Below, one piece after another: positions 1 to 7,063 of a stretch of DNA of 25,119 nucleotides; the stretch's first letter is position 1, and each line of letters begins with the position of its first letter. A program made the position numbers and the translations under genes. Below the pieces are notes generated by a model. It was not told where the DNA came from. It saw only the letters and a list, made by a program, of their open reading frames with translations, and made no database searches. The DNA comes from Limnohabitans sp. (lineage in GTDB: Bacteria; Pseudomonadota; Gammaproteobacteria; Burkholderiales; Burkholderiaceae_C). Where the stretch lies: positions 1 through 25,119 of the forward strand of contig JAKFXJ010000231.1 in NCBI GenBank assembly GCA_021731425.1, written 5' to 3'.

Positions 1-114
1 GTGTCATCTGTGCTTTCTCAGGGTAGAGCAGGTTTGTACACCAGCCACGCGCATCGGGGTATCACCTGCGGCGCAGACATCTGAACGGCTTGTCGCCCAT
101 GCGTCAATCGGATC

Positions 115-137
115 AACCTTCGCATTGTGCGAGGGTT
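115..137 (+). promoter_or_regulatory. MerR-type operator dyad upstream of the merR gene
   Basis: An inverted repeat of two 10-nt arms, AACCTTCGCA and TGCGAGGGTT, surrounds the 3-nt centre TTG; nine of ten positions pair. It ends 14 nt before the merR start codon. Operators of MerR-family regulators are dyads of this kind, often with ACCTT-type arms, lying between the -35 and -10 elements. A weak -10-like TAGACT lies at 140-145. Autoregulation is therefore likely but inferred. Nothing else recognisable was found in positions 1-114. Confidence 0.5.
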
Positions 138-151
138 GCTAGACTGGATTC

Positions 152-445
152 ATGCGCATTTCAGAACTCTCGGCCAAGACCCAGGTGTCGGTGCACCGCT
201 TGCGTCGCTATGAAGCGGCTGGCTTGATCGTGAGCCAGCGATTGCCCAACGGCTACCGCGATTACGACGAGAAAACCGTGAGGCTGGTGGTCTTCATCGC
301 CATGTCGCGAGAGATGGGATTTTCGCTGCCCTTCATCGCTGAGTACGTGCCCAAATTCCAATCGGGCCAATTGACGCCTCAGGACATGATCGAGGCGATT
401 CAGCAGCGAGTGGCCGAGATCGACCAAGTCATCGCCCAACACTAA
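152..445 (+). CDS. MerR family transcriptional regulator, C-terminally truncated by an in-frame TAA
   Basis: The 97-residue product starts with a MerR winged-helix DNA-binding domain: MRISELSAKTQVSVHRLRRYE, with the helix-turn-helix at about residues 3-22, then the wing segment with NGYRDYDE and the LxxIxxMREMGFSL-type helix. MerR proteins use this domain to twist promoter spacers, and a C-terminal helix to dimerise. Here the dimerisation helix (QQRVAEIDQVIAQ) is cut by TAA at 443-445, although the same frame stays open for 21 more codons that look like the missing helix end. The ligand is unknown; no metal-binding cysteines are seen. The gene is next to a thioesterase and behind a dyad that is probably its own operator. 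With the tail restored the protein would be about 119 residues. DNA binding may survive, but dimer stability is doubtful. Confidence 0.8.
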   Translation: MRISELSAKTQVSVHRLRRYEAAGLIVSQRLPNGYRDYDEKTVRLVVFIAMSREMGFSLPFIAEYVPKFQSGQLTPQDMIEAIQQRVAEIDQVIAQH

Positions 446-511
446 GCGCTGCGCAAGAAGCTGATCGACCACATCGGCTGGTTCAAAAACAAGCAAAGGA
501 AATCTAAATGA
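443..511 (+). other. In-frame nonsense codon TAA plus severed C-terminal tail of merR
   Basis: Read in the merR frame after the TAA at 443-445, positions 446-508 encode 21 codons beginning ALRKKLIDHIGWFKNKQ and ending at TGA 509-511. This is the amphipathic coiled-coil ending common in MerR proteins (ALRxKLxxHIxWF). The TGA overlaps the thioesterase ATG as ATGA, a normal operon junction. The gene therefore once ran to 511 and gained a stop by one base change; CAA (Gln) to TAA is the simplest route. The frame and junction are seen; the mutation or sequencing error is inferred. Confidence 0.75.
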
Positions 512-918
512 GTCCACTCGACATGTTGAAAAAGATCAACGCAATGGCCGAATTCAACCGCTGGTGTGGCATCGAAGTCACCGTGGCCGAACCCGGCTTT
601 GTGGAAATCGAGATGCCTTGGCGGCCTGAGGTTGGCCAGTACTCGGGCTTCTTGCACGCGGGTTTGATCGGCACCTTGATTGACACCGCTTGTGGTTTCG
701 CAGCGGGCACCGTGGCGGGGCCGAATTTGTTGGCGGCTAACTTTTCGGTCAACTGCTTGCGGCCTGCAGTAGGGCAAAAGTTCATTGCCCGGGCACGTGT
801 GGTCAAACCCGGCAAAGCGCAGGTGTTCACCAGCTGCGATTTGTTTGCGGTGGACGCCGAGGGTGAAAAACTCGTGGCGAACGGTCAGACTTTGCTCACG
901 GTGGTTCAAGCCGCGTGA
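508..918 (+). CDS. PaaI-type hotdog-fold acyl-CoA thioesterase
   Basis: The 136-residue protein has the single hotdog domain of the PaaI/YdiI (4HBT) family, which hydrolyses acyl-CoA thioesters in the cytoplasm. The family signature is at residues 51-70, HAGLIGTLIDTACGFAA, with the HxG turn and the Asp at the position of the general base/acid. The later strand LAANFSVNCLRPA matches the ANLSINFLRPA-type strand typical of PaaI-like enzymes. Length is normal. The start codon overlaps the stop of the full-length merR frame by ATGA and has an AAGGAAA ribosome site at about 495-501, inside the merR tail. The two genes are thus an operon, and regulation by the MerR protein is plausible. The acyl substrate cannot be told. 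Confidence 0.85.
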   Translation: MSPLDMLKKINAMAEFNRWCGIEVTVAEPGFVEIEMPWRPEVGQYSGFLHAGLIGTLIDTACGFAAGTVAGPNLLAANFSVNCLRPAVGQKFIARARVVKPGKAQVFTSCDLFAVDAEGEKLVANGQTLLTVVQAA

Positions 919-952
919 GTTTACGTAGGACCACTGGTTTCGGTTTGCCCCG

Positions 953-1567
953 TCAGTGGGAGCGCTGCCAAAGCGCCATCCCCCGCTGCGCCTTGCTCGC
1001 ATCGCTGGGTGTGAGCGTCACCGCACCTTGTGGTGTCTGGCGCAGCACATCGGCCAGCGCCATCAGGGCCGATTCGGGGCCGCTGAGCAGTTCAAGCTCC
1101 AGTTCCAGCAGCGGCTCGCTCAGGTCGGTGTCAGGCACATGGATGCGGCCTTGGTCCAGCGCCACTTCGATCTGGGCGTCTGCGTGTGTGACGACCCAGC
1201 GCTGGCGTTCAAAGTCTGTGCAGAACAGCGCACGCAAAGCAGGGCGCAAAGCCATCAGGTCGGTGGCCAATTCGGCGTCATCGACCAGCGTATCGAACTG
1301 CAGCGCACACGGCGTTGTCGGGCCTTCCCATTCTTGTCTGCGCGACAAACCGTTTTGGCTTTGGCCTGCGGTTTTGACGGTGAGCAGCCATTGATCACCC
1401 GCCAGCCGCTCGCGCACGGCCATGCGGCGTTGCTGCAGGGCCAAGTCGGGCGTGTCGAAATAGGTGTTGAGCAGGCGCTGCGTACCCACGCCTTTGGACA
1501 GCAGCGGGTGGGTCAGCAGGCGTGGCAGGTCTTATTCGTTCAGACTGAGTTTGAGTTCGGTTTCCAT
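953..1567 (-). pseudogene. CYTH domain (triphosphate tunnel metalloenzyme) gene interrupted by an in-frame TAA
   Basis: The minus-strand frame from ATG at 1567 reads METELKLSLNE, TAA (1534-1532), DLPRLLTHPLLSKG, then VGTQRLLNTYFDTPDLAL and on to TGA at 953. The part before the stop carries the diagnostic ExExK motif (E2, E4, K6) that binds triphosphate and metal in CYTH enzymes. The part after it carries NTYFDTPDLAL, LTVKTAG and ELELELL, also typical. Without the stop the protein would be about 204 residues, matching the single-domain class. The remaining open frame, 953-1489 from a GTG, encodes 178 residues but lacks the ExExK strand, so it should be inactive. CYTH enzymes of this kind often hydrolyse inorganic triphosphate. 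The gene lies downstream of the glutaredoxin-like gene on the same strand and faces the thioesterase. Confidence 0.75.
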
Positions 1568-1590
1568 GGAGGCAAGTCGAGGTCAGGGGG

Positions 1591-1621
1591 CTTGTCGGGG
1601 CTGAAGCCGCCTACCTACAAG
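1591..1621. repeat. REP-like imperfect hairpin between the glutaredoxin and CYTH genes
   Basis: The 31-nt segment begins CTTGTCGGGGCTGAAGCC and ends TACCTACAAG. The outer arms CTTGT/ACAAG pair perfectly and the inner GGCT-GA-AGCC pairs, with a few unpaired bases between them. Short GC-rich dyads of the form TTGTxGGGCTGAAGCCC...ACAAG recall repetitive extragenic palindromes of Betaproteobacteria, but only one copy exists in this window. It lies in a 73-nt gap between two minus-strand genes and could also act as a weak terminator or processing site. Confidence 0.4.
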
Positions 1622-1640
1622 CGGTTTGTTATGCCGACCT

Positions 1641-2027
1641 TCAGGGAAATCGCCCACGCAGATAGGCCACGATTTCGGTCGAGTCTTGCAGCCAACGGAT
1701 TTTGCCGTCCGCTTCGGTGATCTTCAGACACGGCACCTGGGTCGCGCCACTGCCTTGAAGTAATTCATTGCGGTGATCGGCATGGTGCTGCGCATCGCGT
1801 TTTTCAATCGGCAGCGACAAGCGGCGCATTTCTTGGCGCACCTTGATGCAAAACGGGCAGGTGCTGAATTGGTAGAGCGCCAGGCTTTGGCATTGCTGGT
1901 CCACCTTGGCTTGCTCGGCGGGGGCGCGTTGCACGCCAGTGGGTTGGGTCAGGCGCTCTTTGAGCAGCATGACGGGACCCAGCACAAGGCGCAGGGTTCT
2001 GAAGAAAGCACGGATGACGGTTTTCAT
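1641..2027 (-). CDS. Membrane-anchored glutaredoxin / GST N-terminal domain protein
   Basis: The 128-residue protein opens with a hydrophobic, positively flanked segment (about residues 2-22, TVIRAFFRTLRLVLGPVMLL) that looks like an N-terminal membrane anchor. A thioredoxin-fold domain follows: strand SLALYQFST, active-site CPFC (residues 57-60), the cis-proline loop TQVPCL (about 96-101) and the closing helix DSTEIVAYLRGRF. This is the layout of a dithiol glutaredoxin, which reduces disulfides or glutathionylated proteins. ATG at 2027 was chosen; the frame is open to a TTG at 2039, which is less likely. It lies 82 nt after uvrA on the same strand. Partner and substrate are unknown. Confidence 0.8.
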   Translation of the reverse strand: MKTVIRAFFRTLRLVLGPVMLLKERLTQPTGVQRAPAEQAKVDQQCQSLALYQFSTCPFCIKVRQEMRRLSLPIEKRDAQHHADHRNELLQGSGATQVPCLKITEADGKIRWLQDSTEIVAYLRGRFP

Positions 2028-2109
2028 AGAGACATTCAAAGGTTCAAAAGTGGTGGGAAATCAGATAAGTGTGAACTGAGCAAGGGTCAGGGGTGGATGC
2101 GTAGCGTGT

Positions 2110-5058
2110 TTAAAGCAAACGCGCCAAATAGTGGCCCGTGAAGCTCGCCTTGTTTTTGGCCAGTTGCTCGGGTGTGCCTTCGCCCAGCACGGTGCCACCG
2201 CCTGCGCCGCCTTCAGGACCCATATCAATCAACCAGTCGGCGGTTTTGATCACGTCGAGGTTGTGTTCGATGATGACGATGGTGTTGCCCGCGTCGCGCA
2301 GCTGGTGCAGCACCTTGAGCAATAAATCGATGTCGGCAAAGTGCAGGCCGGTGGTGGGTTCGTCCAAGATGTAAAGCGTGCGGCCCGTGTCGCGTTTGGA
2401 CAGTTCTAGGGCGAGCTTGACGCGTTGCGCCTCGCCACCCGAGAGCGTGGTGGCGCTTTGCCCCAGGCGAATGTAGGTCAGGCCCACGTCGAGCAGGGTT
2501 TGCAACTTGCGTGCAATGTTGGGTACGGCGCTGAAGAACTGGTGCGCTGCTTCGACCGTCATGTTCAAGATCTGCGCGATGTTCTGGCCCTTGTATTGGA
2601 CTTCGAGCGTTTCGCGGTTATAGCGCATGCCGTGGCACACATCGCAGGGCACGTACACATCGGGCAAAAAGTGCATCTCCACTTTGACCATGCCGTCGCC
2701 CTGACAGGCTTCGCAGCGGCCCCCGGTCACGTTGAAGGAGAAGCGCCCGGGGCCATAGCCACGCTCACGGGCGGCGGGCACCTCGGCCATCAACTCGCGG
2801 ATGTGGGTGAACAGGCCTGTGTAGGTGGCGGGGTTGCTGCGCGGCGTGCGGCCAATGGGCGACTGGTCGACGTTGATGACCTTGTCGAAATGGTCCAGCC
2901 CTTTGATGTCTTCGTGGGCGGCAGCTTCATCGTGCGCACGGTGGATCTGGTGCGCGGCGGCGGTGTACAGTGTGTCATTGACCAGCGTCGATTTGCCTGA
3001 GCCCGACACGCCAGTCACGCAGGTCAGCAGCCCCACGGGGAACTTCACGTTCACCTGCTTCAGGTTGTTGCCCGAGGCTCCGATGATCTCGATGAAGTCC
3101 TTTCCCGCTTTGTGGCGCTTGGGGATCTCGATCTTCTTGCGGCCCGACATGTATTGGCCAGTCACCGAGTCGGTCGCAGCCAAGATGTCGGCGCAAGTGC
3201 CTTGCGCCATCACGCGCCCGCCGTGCACGCCCGCACCTGGGCCCATGTCGATGACGTGGTCGGCCACGCGGATCATGTCTTCGTCATGCTCGACCACCAG
3301 CACGCTGTTGCCGATGTCGCGCAGGTGCTGCAGCGTGCTGATCAGCCGGTCGTTGTCACGCTGGTGCAGGCCGATGCTGGGCTCGTCGAGCACATACATC
3401 ACGCCCGTGAGCCCTGAACCGATCTGGCTGGCCAAGCGAATGCGCTGCGACTCGCCGCCGGACAGGGTGTCGGCGCTGCGGTCCAGGCTCAAATAATTCA
3501 GGCCCACGTCGTTCAAAAACTTCAGGCGCAACGCGATCTCGCGCACCACCTTGTCGGCAATCTCGGCCTTGGCCCCGTGCATTTTTAGGCCCTGAAAATA
3601 CTGCTGCGATTCACCCAGCGTGATGTGGCTGATCTCGTAAATGGCGCGGGCCTGATCGCCTTCGCCAATGCGCACATGGCGGGCTTCGCGCCGCAAGCGC
3701 GTGCCTTGGCAATCGGTGCAGGCCTGCATGTTGCGGTAGCGGGCCAGGTCTTCGCGCACCACAGCCGAGTCGGTCTCGCGGTAGCGCCGCGTCATGTTGG
3801 GGATGATCCCTTCAAACGGGTGCTTCTTGCTGACCTTTTTGCCTTGCGAAGCGCCAGACTCCATGGTGTAGCTGAACTTGATTTCTTCATCGCCCGAGCC
3901 ATGCAGCAAAACCTGTTGGTGTGCGGGCGCAAGTTTTTCAAACGGCGTTTCGATGTCAAACTGGTAATGCTTGGCCAGGCTTTCGAGCATGCTGAAGTAA
4001 AACCCGTTGCGCCGGTCCCAACCTTTGATGGCGCCACTGGCTAAGCTGAGCGAAGGGAAGGCCACGACCCGCTCCGGGTCAAAAAACGCCATGCTGCCAA
4101 TGCCATCGCAAGTGGGGCACGCGCCCATGGGCGAGTTGAATGAGAACAGCCTTGGCTCCAACTCGCTGATGGAATAGGTGCACACCGGGCAGGAGAACTT
4201 GGCGTTGAACAGGTGTTCTTTGCCGGTGTCCATTTCCAGCGCCACAGCGCGGTGTTCGGCCAGGTGCAGCGCGGCCTCAAAACTCTCGGCCAAGCGCTGG
4301 CGTAAGGCGTCTCTCGCTTTCGCATCTTCTTCCGAACGGACTTTGATGCGGTCCACCACCACGTCGATATTGTGCTTTTCGGTTTTCTTGAGGGTGGGCA
4401 GGTCTTCGACTTCCACCGTTTGCCCATTGATGCGAAAGCGCACATAACCCAGCGCCTGCATCTGCTCAAAGACTTTTTCAAACTCGCCTTTTTTCTCACG
4501 CGCAATGGGCGCGAGGATCATCAGTTTGGTGTCTTCGGGCAGGGCCAACACGGCGTCCACCATCTGGCTCACGGTTTGCGCTTGCAGGGGCAAGTTGTGG
4601 TCGGGGCAATACGGCGTGCCTGCGCGGGCGTACAACAAGCGCAGGTAGTCGTGGATTTCGGTCACGGTGCCCACGGTCGAGCGGGGGTTGTGGCTGGTGG
4701 CTTTTTGTTCGATGGAAATGGCGGGCGATAGGCCCTCGATCAAATCCACATCGGGCTTGTCCATCAGCTGCAAAAACTGCCGGGCATAGGCCGACAGGCT
4801 CTCTACATAGCGGCGCTGGCCTTCGGCGTACAGGGTGTCAAAGGCCAAGCTGGACTTGCCCGAGCCCGACAAGCCCGTGATCACCACCAACTGGTTGCGC
4901 GGGATGTCGAGGTCGATGTTTTTGAGGTTGTGCGTGCGGGCACCCCGCACACTGATGTGGGTCTGCCGCAGCGCTGAGGCCAGATACCGCGCGGGCTCGG
5001 GTTCGTCGGGCAAGAGAGAAGGGTCGGCAAATTTCACGTGGGGCAGCCAGATCAGCAA
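2110..5058 (-). CDS. uvrA: Excinuclease ABC subunit A (UvrA)
   Basis: UvrA is the damage-sensing ATPase of nucleotide excision repair; as a dimer it loads UvrB on distorted DNA. The 982-residue frame has the complete duplicated ABC layout. The first Walker A is GLSGSGKS (about residues 62-69). A zinc finger follows, with CPVC and CPTC pairs flanking [18 protein letters not shown]. The first signature is [11 protein letters not shown] and the first Walker B is [13 protein letters not shown]. The second half has Walker [10 protein letters not shown], a second zinc module (CEAC, CDVC), the signature [11 protein letters not shown] and [14 protein letters not shown]. The frame opens at a TTG (5058); a GTG at 5037 is an alternative, and a GATAAT -10-like element at 5072-5067 sits so close to the TTG that the GTG may be preferable. 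No LexA-type CTGT-N8-ACAG box was seen in the divergent gap to the MFS gene. Confidence 0.97.
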   Translation of the reverse strand: MLIWLPHVKFADPSLLPDEPEPARYLASALRQTHISVRGARTHNLKNIDLDIPRNQLVVITGLSGSGKSSLAFDTLYAEGQRRYVESLSAYARQFLQLMDKPDVDLIEGLSPAISIEQKATSHNPRSTVGTVTEIHDYLRLLYARAGTPYCPDHNLPLQAQTVSQMVDAVLALPEDTKLMILAPIAREKKGEFEKVFEQMQALGYVRFRINGQTVEVEDLPTLKKTEKHNIDVVVDRIKVRSEEDAKARDALRQRLAESFEAALHLAEHRAVALEMDTGKEHLFNAKFSCPVCTYSISELEPRLFSFNSPMGACPTCDGIGSMAFFDPERVVAFPSLSLASGAIKGWDRRNGFYFSMLESLAKHYQFDIETPFEKLAPAHQQVLLHGSGDEEIKFSYTMESGASQGKKVSKKHPFEGIIPNMTRRYRETDSAVVREDLARYRNMQACTDCQGTRLRREARHVRIGEGDQARAIYEISHITLGESQQYFQGLKMHGAKAEIADKVVREIALRLKFLNDVGLNYLSLDRSADTLSGGESQRIRLASQIGSGLTGVMYVLDEPSIGLHQRDNDRLISTLQHLRDIGNSVLVVEHDEDMIRVADHVIDMGPGAGVHGGRVMAQGTCADILAATDSVTGQYMSGRKKIEIPKRHKAGKDFIEIIGASGNNLKQVNVKFPVGLLTCVTGVSGSGKSTLVNDTLYTAAAHQIHRAHDEAAAHEDIKGLDHFDKVINVDQSPIGRTPRSNPATYTGLFTHIRELMAEVPAARERGYGPGRFSFNVTGGRCEACQGDGMVKVEMHFLPDVYVPCDVCHGMRYNRETLEVQYKGQNIAQILNMTVEAAHQFFSAVPNIARKLQTLLDVGLTYIRLGQSATTLSGGEAQRVKLALELSKRDTGRTLYILDEPTTGLHFADIDLLLKVLHQLRDAGNTIVIIEHNLDVIKTADWLIDMGPEGGAGGGTVLGEGTPEQLAKNKASFTGHYLARLL

Positions 5059-5205
5059 AACCTTTGATTATCCCCTTTGACCTCTTGCCGGGCGCTGGGG
5101 CCCGTCAATGGGGGACAATCGGGCATTTGCATTTCCCCGTTTGGGGACTTTTTGAGTTCTTTTGTGGCCGATTTCTCGCCTTATTCCGCTGCCGATGCTT
5201 TGCAC

Positions 5206-6393
5206 ATGACGCCCATCGAGCGCCGCGCCAGCGCGTCTCTGGCCAGCATTTTTGCGCTGCGCATGCTGGGTTTGTTTTTGGTCTTGCCCGTCTTTGCACT
5301 GGAGGCACGCCGATACCCCGGTGGCGAAGACCCGGTCTGGCTAGGCCTGGCCATGGGCATTTATGGCCTGACGCAGGGCCTGCTGCAGCTGCCCTTTGGG
5401 ATGGCCTCGGACCGTTTTGGCCGCAAGCGGGTCATTGTGTTGGGCTTGGTGATTTTTGCCTTGGGCAGCTTTTGGGCGGCTGCGGCCACGGACCTGATGG
5501 GCCTGTTGCTCGGGCGAAGCTTGCAGGGTGCGGGGGCTGTGTCGGCGGCCGTGACGGCCTTGCTGGCCGACCTGACGCGCGACGAGGTGCGCACCAAGGC
5601 CATGGCTTTGGTAGGCGGCAGCATCGGTTTGATGTTCGCCCTGTCCTTGGTGGTGTCCCCCTTGCTGACGGCCTGGATCGGTTTGCCTGGCCTGTTTTGG
5701 CTGACCGGTGTTCTGGCGCTGTTGGGCGTGGTTGTGGTCATTTGGGGGGCACCCCCTGCGCCAGAGCCTTTGACCGGGCAGGGCCGGGGGCGACTGCGTG
5801 ATGTTCTGGTCCATGCCGACCTGATGCGCCTGAATGTGGGTGTGTTTGTGTTACATGCGGTGCAGCTGGCCATGTGGGTGGCCGTGCCCGCCTTGCTGGT
5901 GCAGGCGGGCTTGCAGACGGCGCAGCACTGGCAGGTGTATTTGCCCGCGGTCTTGCTGTCGTTTTTGTTTTTGGGTGTGGTGTTTGCCATGGAGCGCCGG
6001 GGGCACCTGAAGAAAGTCTTTTTGTTCTCGATTGCCTTGATGACCTTGGTCGAGCTGGGTTTGTTGGTGCAATCGGCGGGCACCACCAGCCTGAGCGCCA
6101 TGGCGCTGCTGCTGCTCGTTTTTTTCTGCGGCTTCAATGCTCTGGAGGCCACCCAGCCGAGTTTGGCCTCGCGCATCGCGCCCCGAGCCATGCGCGGCAC
6201 CGCCATGGGGGTTTACAACACGTTGCAGTCGCTGGGGTTTTTTGTCGGGGGGCTGGCTGGCGGCTGGCTGGTCAAGTCATGGGGCAGCCCGGTGTTGTTT
6301 TTGTGTTGCGGCTTGGCGCTGCTGGTTTGGCTGTATGTGGCATGGCCCATGCAAACCCCAGGCCGTGCGGCGCCTATCGGGCAGGTGGCTTGA
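5206..6393 (+). CDS. MFS transporter, YajR-like, without the C-terminal YAM domain
   Basis: The 395-residue protein begins MTPIERRASASLASIFALRM, very like the start of E. coli YajR, and has the drug/H+ antiporter motif A in GMASDRFGRKRVIVLG (loop 2-3) with a YajR-like run LGRSLQGAGAVSAAVTALLADLTR after it. Twelve hydrophobic segments can be traced, ending LALLVWLYVAWPM. YajR has about 450 residues and a cytosolic ferredoxin-like domain after helix 12; this protein stops about 14 residues after helix 12, so that domain is absent. An efflux role for small molecules is likely, the substrate unknown. The gene is divergent from uvrA and 78 nt before ssb, an arrangement common in Burkholderiales. 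ATG 5206 was chosen by homology; it lacks a clear ribosome site, and the frame is open upstream to 5077. Confidence 0.88.
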   Translation: MTPIERRASASLASIFALRMLGLFLVLPVFALEARRYPGGEDPVWLGLAMGIYGLTQGLLQLPFGMASDRFGRKRVIVLGLVIFALGSFWAAAATDLMGLLLGRSLQGAGAVSAAVTALLADLTRDEVRTKAMALVGGSIGLMFALSLVVSPLLTAWIGLPGLFWLTGVLALLGVVVVIWGAPPAPEPLTGQGRGRLRDVLVHADLMRLNVGVFVLHAVQLAMWVAVPALLVQAGLQTAQHWQVYLPAVLLSFLFLGVVFAMERRGHLKKVFLFSIALMTLVELGLLVQSAGTTSLSAMALLLLVFFCGFNALEATQPSLASRIAPRAMRGTAMGVYNTLQSLGFFVGGLAGGWLVKSWGSPVLFLCCGLALLVWLYVAWPMQTPGRAAPIGQVA

Positions 6394-6471
6394 GGGGTAG
6401 GACAGCGTTCGGCATCGGTCCGCTGGGGGGCGGATTGGCCCCATAATTGATGCATCTATTGAGGAGTTTTC

Positions 6472-6972
6472 ATGGCATCCGTCAACAAAGTCATCATCGT
6501 CGGCAACCTCGGGGCTGACCCCGAAACCCGTTATTTGCCTTCTGGCGATGCGGTCACCAGCATCCGTGTGGCCACCACAGACCGCTACAAGGACAAGGCC
6601 ACAGGCGAGATGCGTGAAGCCACCGAGTGGCACAGCATCAGCTTTTTTGCCAAGTTGGCCGAGATCGCGGGCCAGTACCTGCGCAAGGGCAGCCAGGTGT
6701 ATGTGGAAGGCAGCTTGCGGACCCGCAAATACACCGACAAAAACGGCGTTGAAAAATTCGCCACCGACATCCGTGCCGACAGCATGCAAATGCTGGGCAG
6801 CCGACAAGGCATGGGCGGCCCGTCTGAGGACGGTGGTGCAAGTGGTGGTGGCTATGCCCCTCGCCAATCGGCACCAGCCCGTCCGGCTGCCGCACCGGCC
6901 AGCCGACCTGCACCCGCAGCCAAGCCTGCGGCCAGCAACTTTGACGACATGGACGACGACATTCCGTTCTAA
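6472..6972 (+). CDS. ssb: Single-stranded DNA-binding protein (SSB)
   Basis: SSB coats single-stranded DNA as a tetramer during replication, repair and recombination. The 166-residue protein starts [20 protein letters not shown], the canonical OB-fold opening, with [21 protein letters not shown] and [15 protein letters not shown] completing the fold by about residue 110. A Gly/Pro/Ala-rich linker (about 117-155) leads to the acidic tip DDMDDDIPF, which recruits partner proteins. The start has a strong GAGGAG site 7 nt upstream. The gene ends in TAA at the conserved DDDIPF tip, evidence that TAA is read as stop in this organism. A terminator follows at 7020. Confidence 0.97.
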   Translation: MASVNKVIIVGNLGADPETRYLPSGDAVTSIRVATTDRYKDKATGEMREATEWHSISFFAKLAEIAGQYLRKGSQVYVEGSLRTRKYTDKNGVEKFATDIRADSMQMLGSRQGMGGPSEDGGASGGGYAPRQSAPARPAAAPASRPAPAAKPAASNFDDMDDDIPF

Positions 6973-7019
6973 TTTATCCCTACGACCCGTTGTACTTTTA
7001 AGCCCCTGATGCGTCCATC

Positions 7020-7048
7020 AACCCGTGGCCTGCGTCACGGGTTTTTTT
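7020..7048 (+). terminator. Rho-independent terminator after ssb
   Basis: A perfect 8-bp stem AACCCGTG / CACGGGTT (7020-7027 and 7036-7043) with an 8-nt loop is followed by seven T residues (7042-7048, sharing two with the stem). It lies 48 nt after the ssb stop and only 15 nt before the DUF3422 start codon, so it also sits in the leader region of that gene. Confidence 0.85.
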
Positions 7049-7063
7049 AATGAAAAATTGGCC

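Noticed and set aside
1..114. Start of the window as the end of an upstream gene
   Set aside because: Frames are open for 27 to about 46 codons in two plus-strand phases, but none gives a recognisable protein end, so no gene is called.
443..1534. UAA reassigned to glutamine throughout the organism
   Set aside because: ssb ends with TAA exactly at its conserved DDDIPF tip, and uvrA and the LivK-like gene also end normally with TAA, so TAA is a working stop codon here.
5059..5205. SOS (LexA) box controlling uvrA
   Set aside because: No CTGT-N8-ACAG type sequence was found in the divergent gap on either strand.
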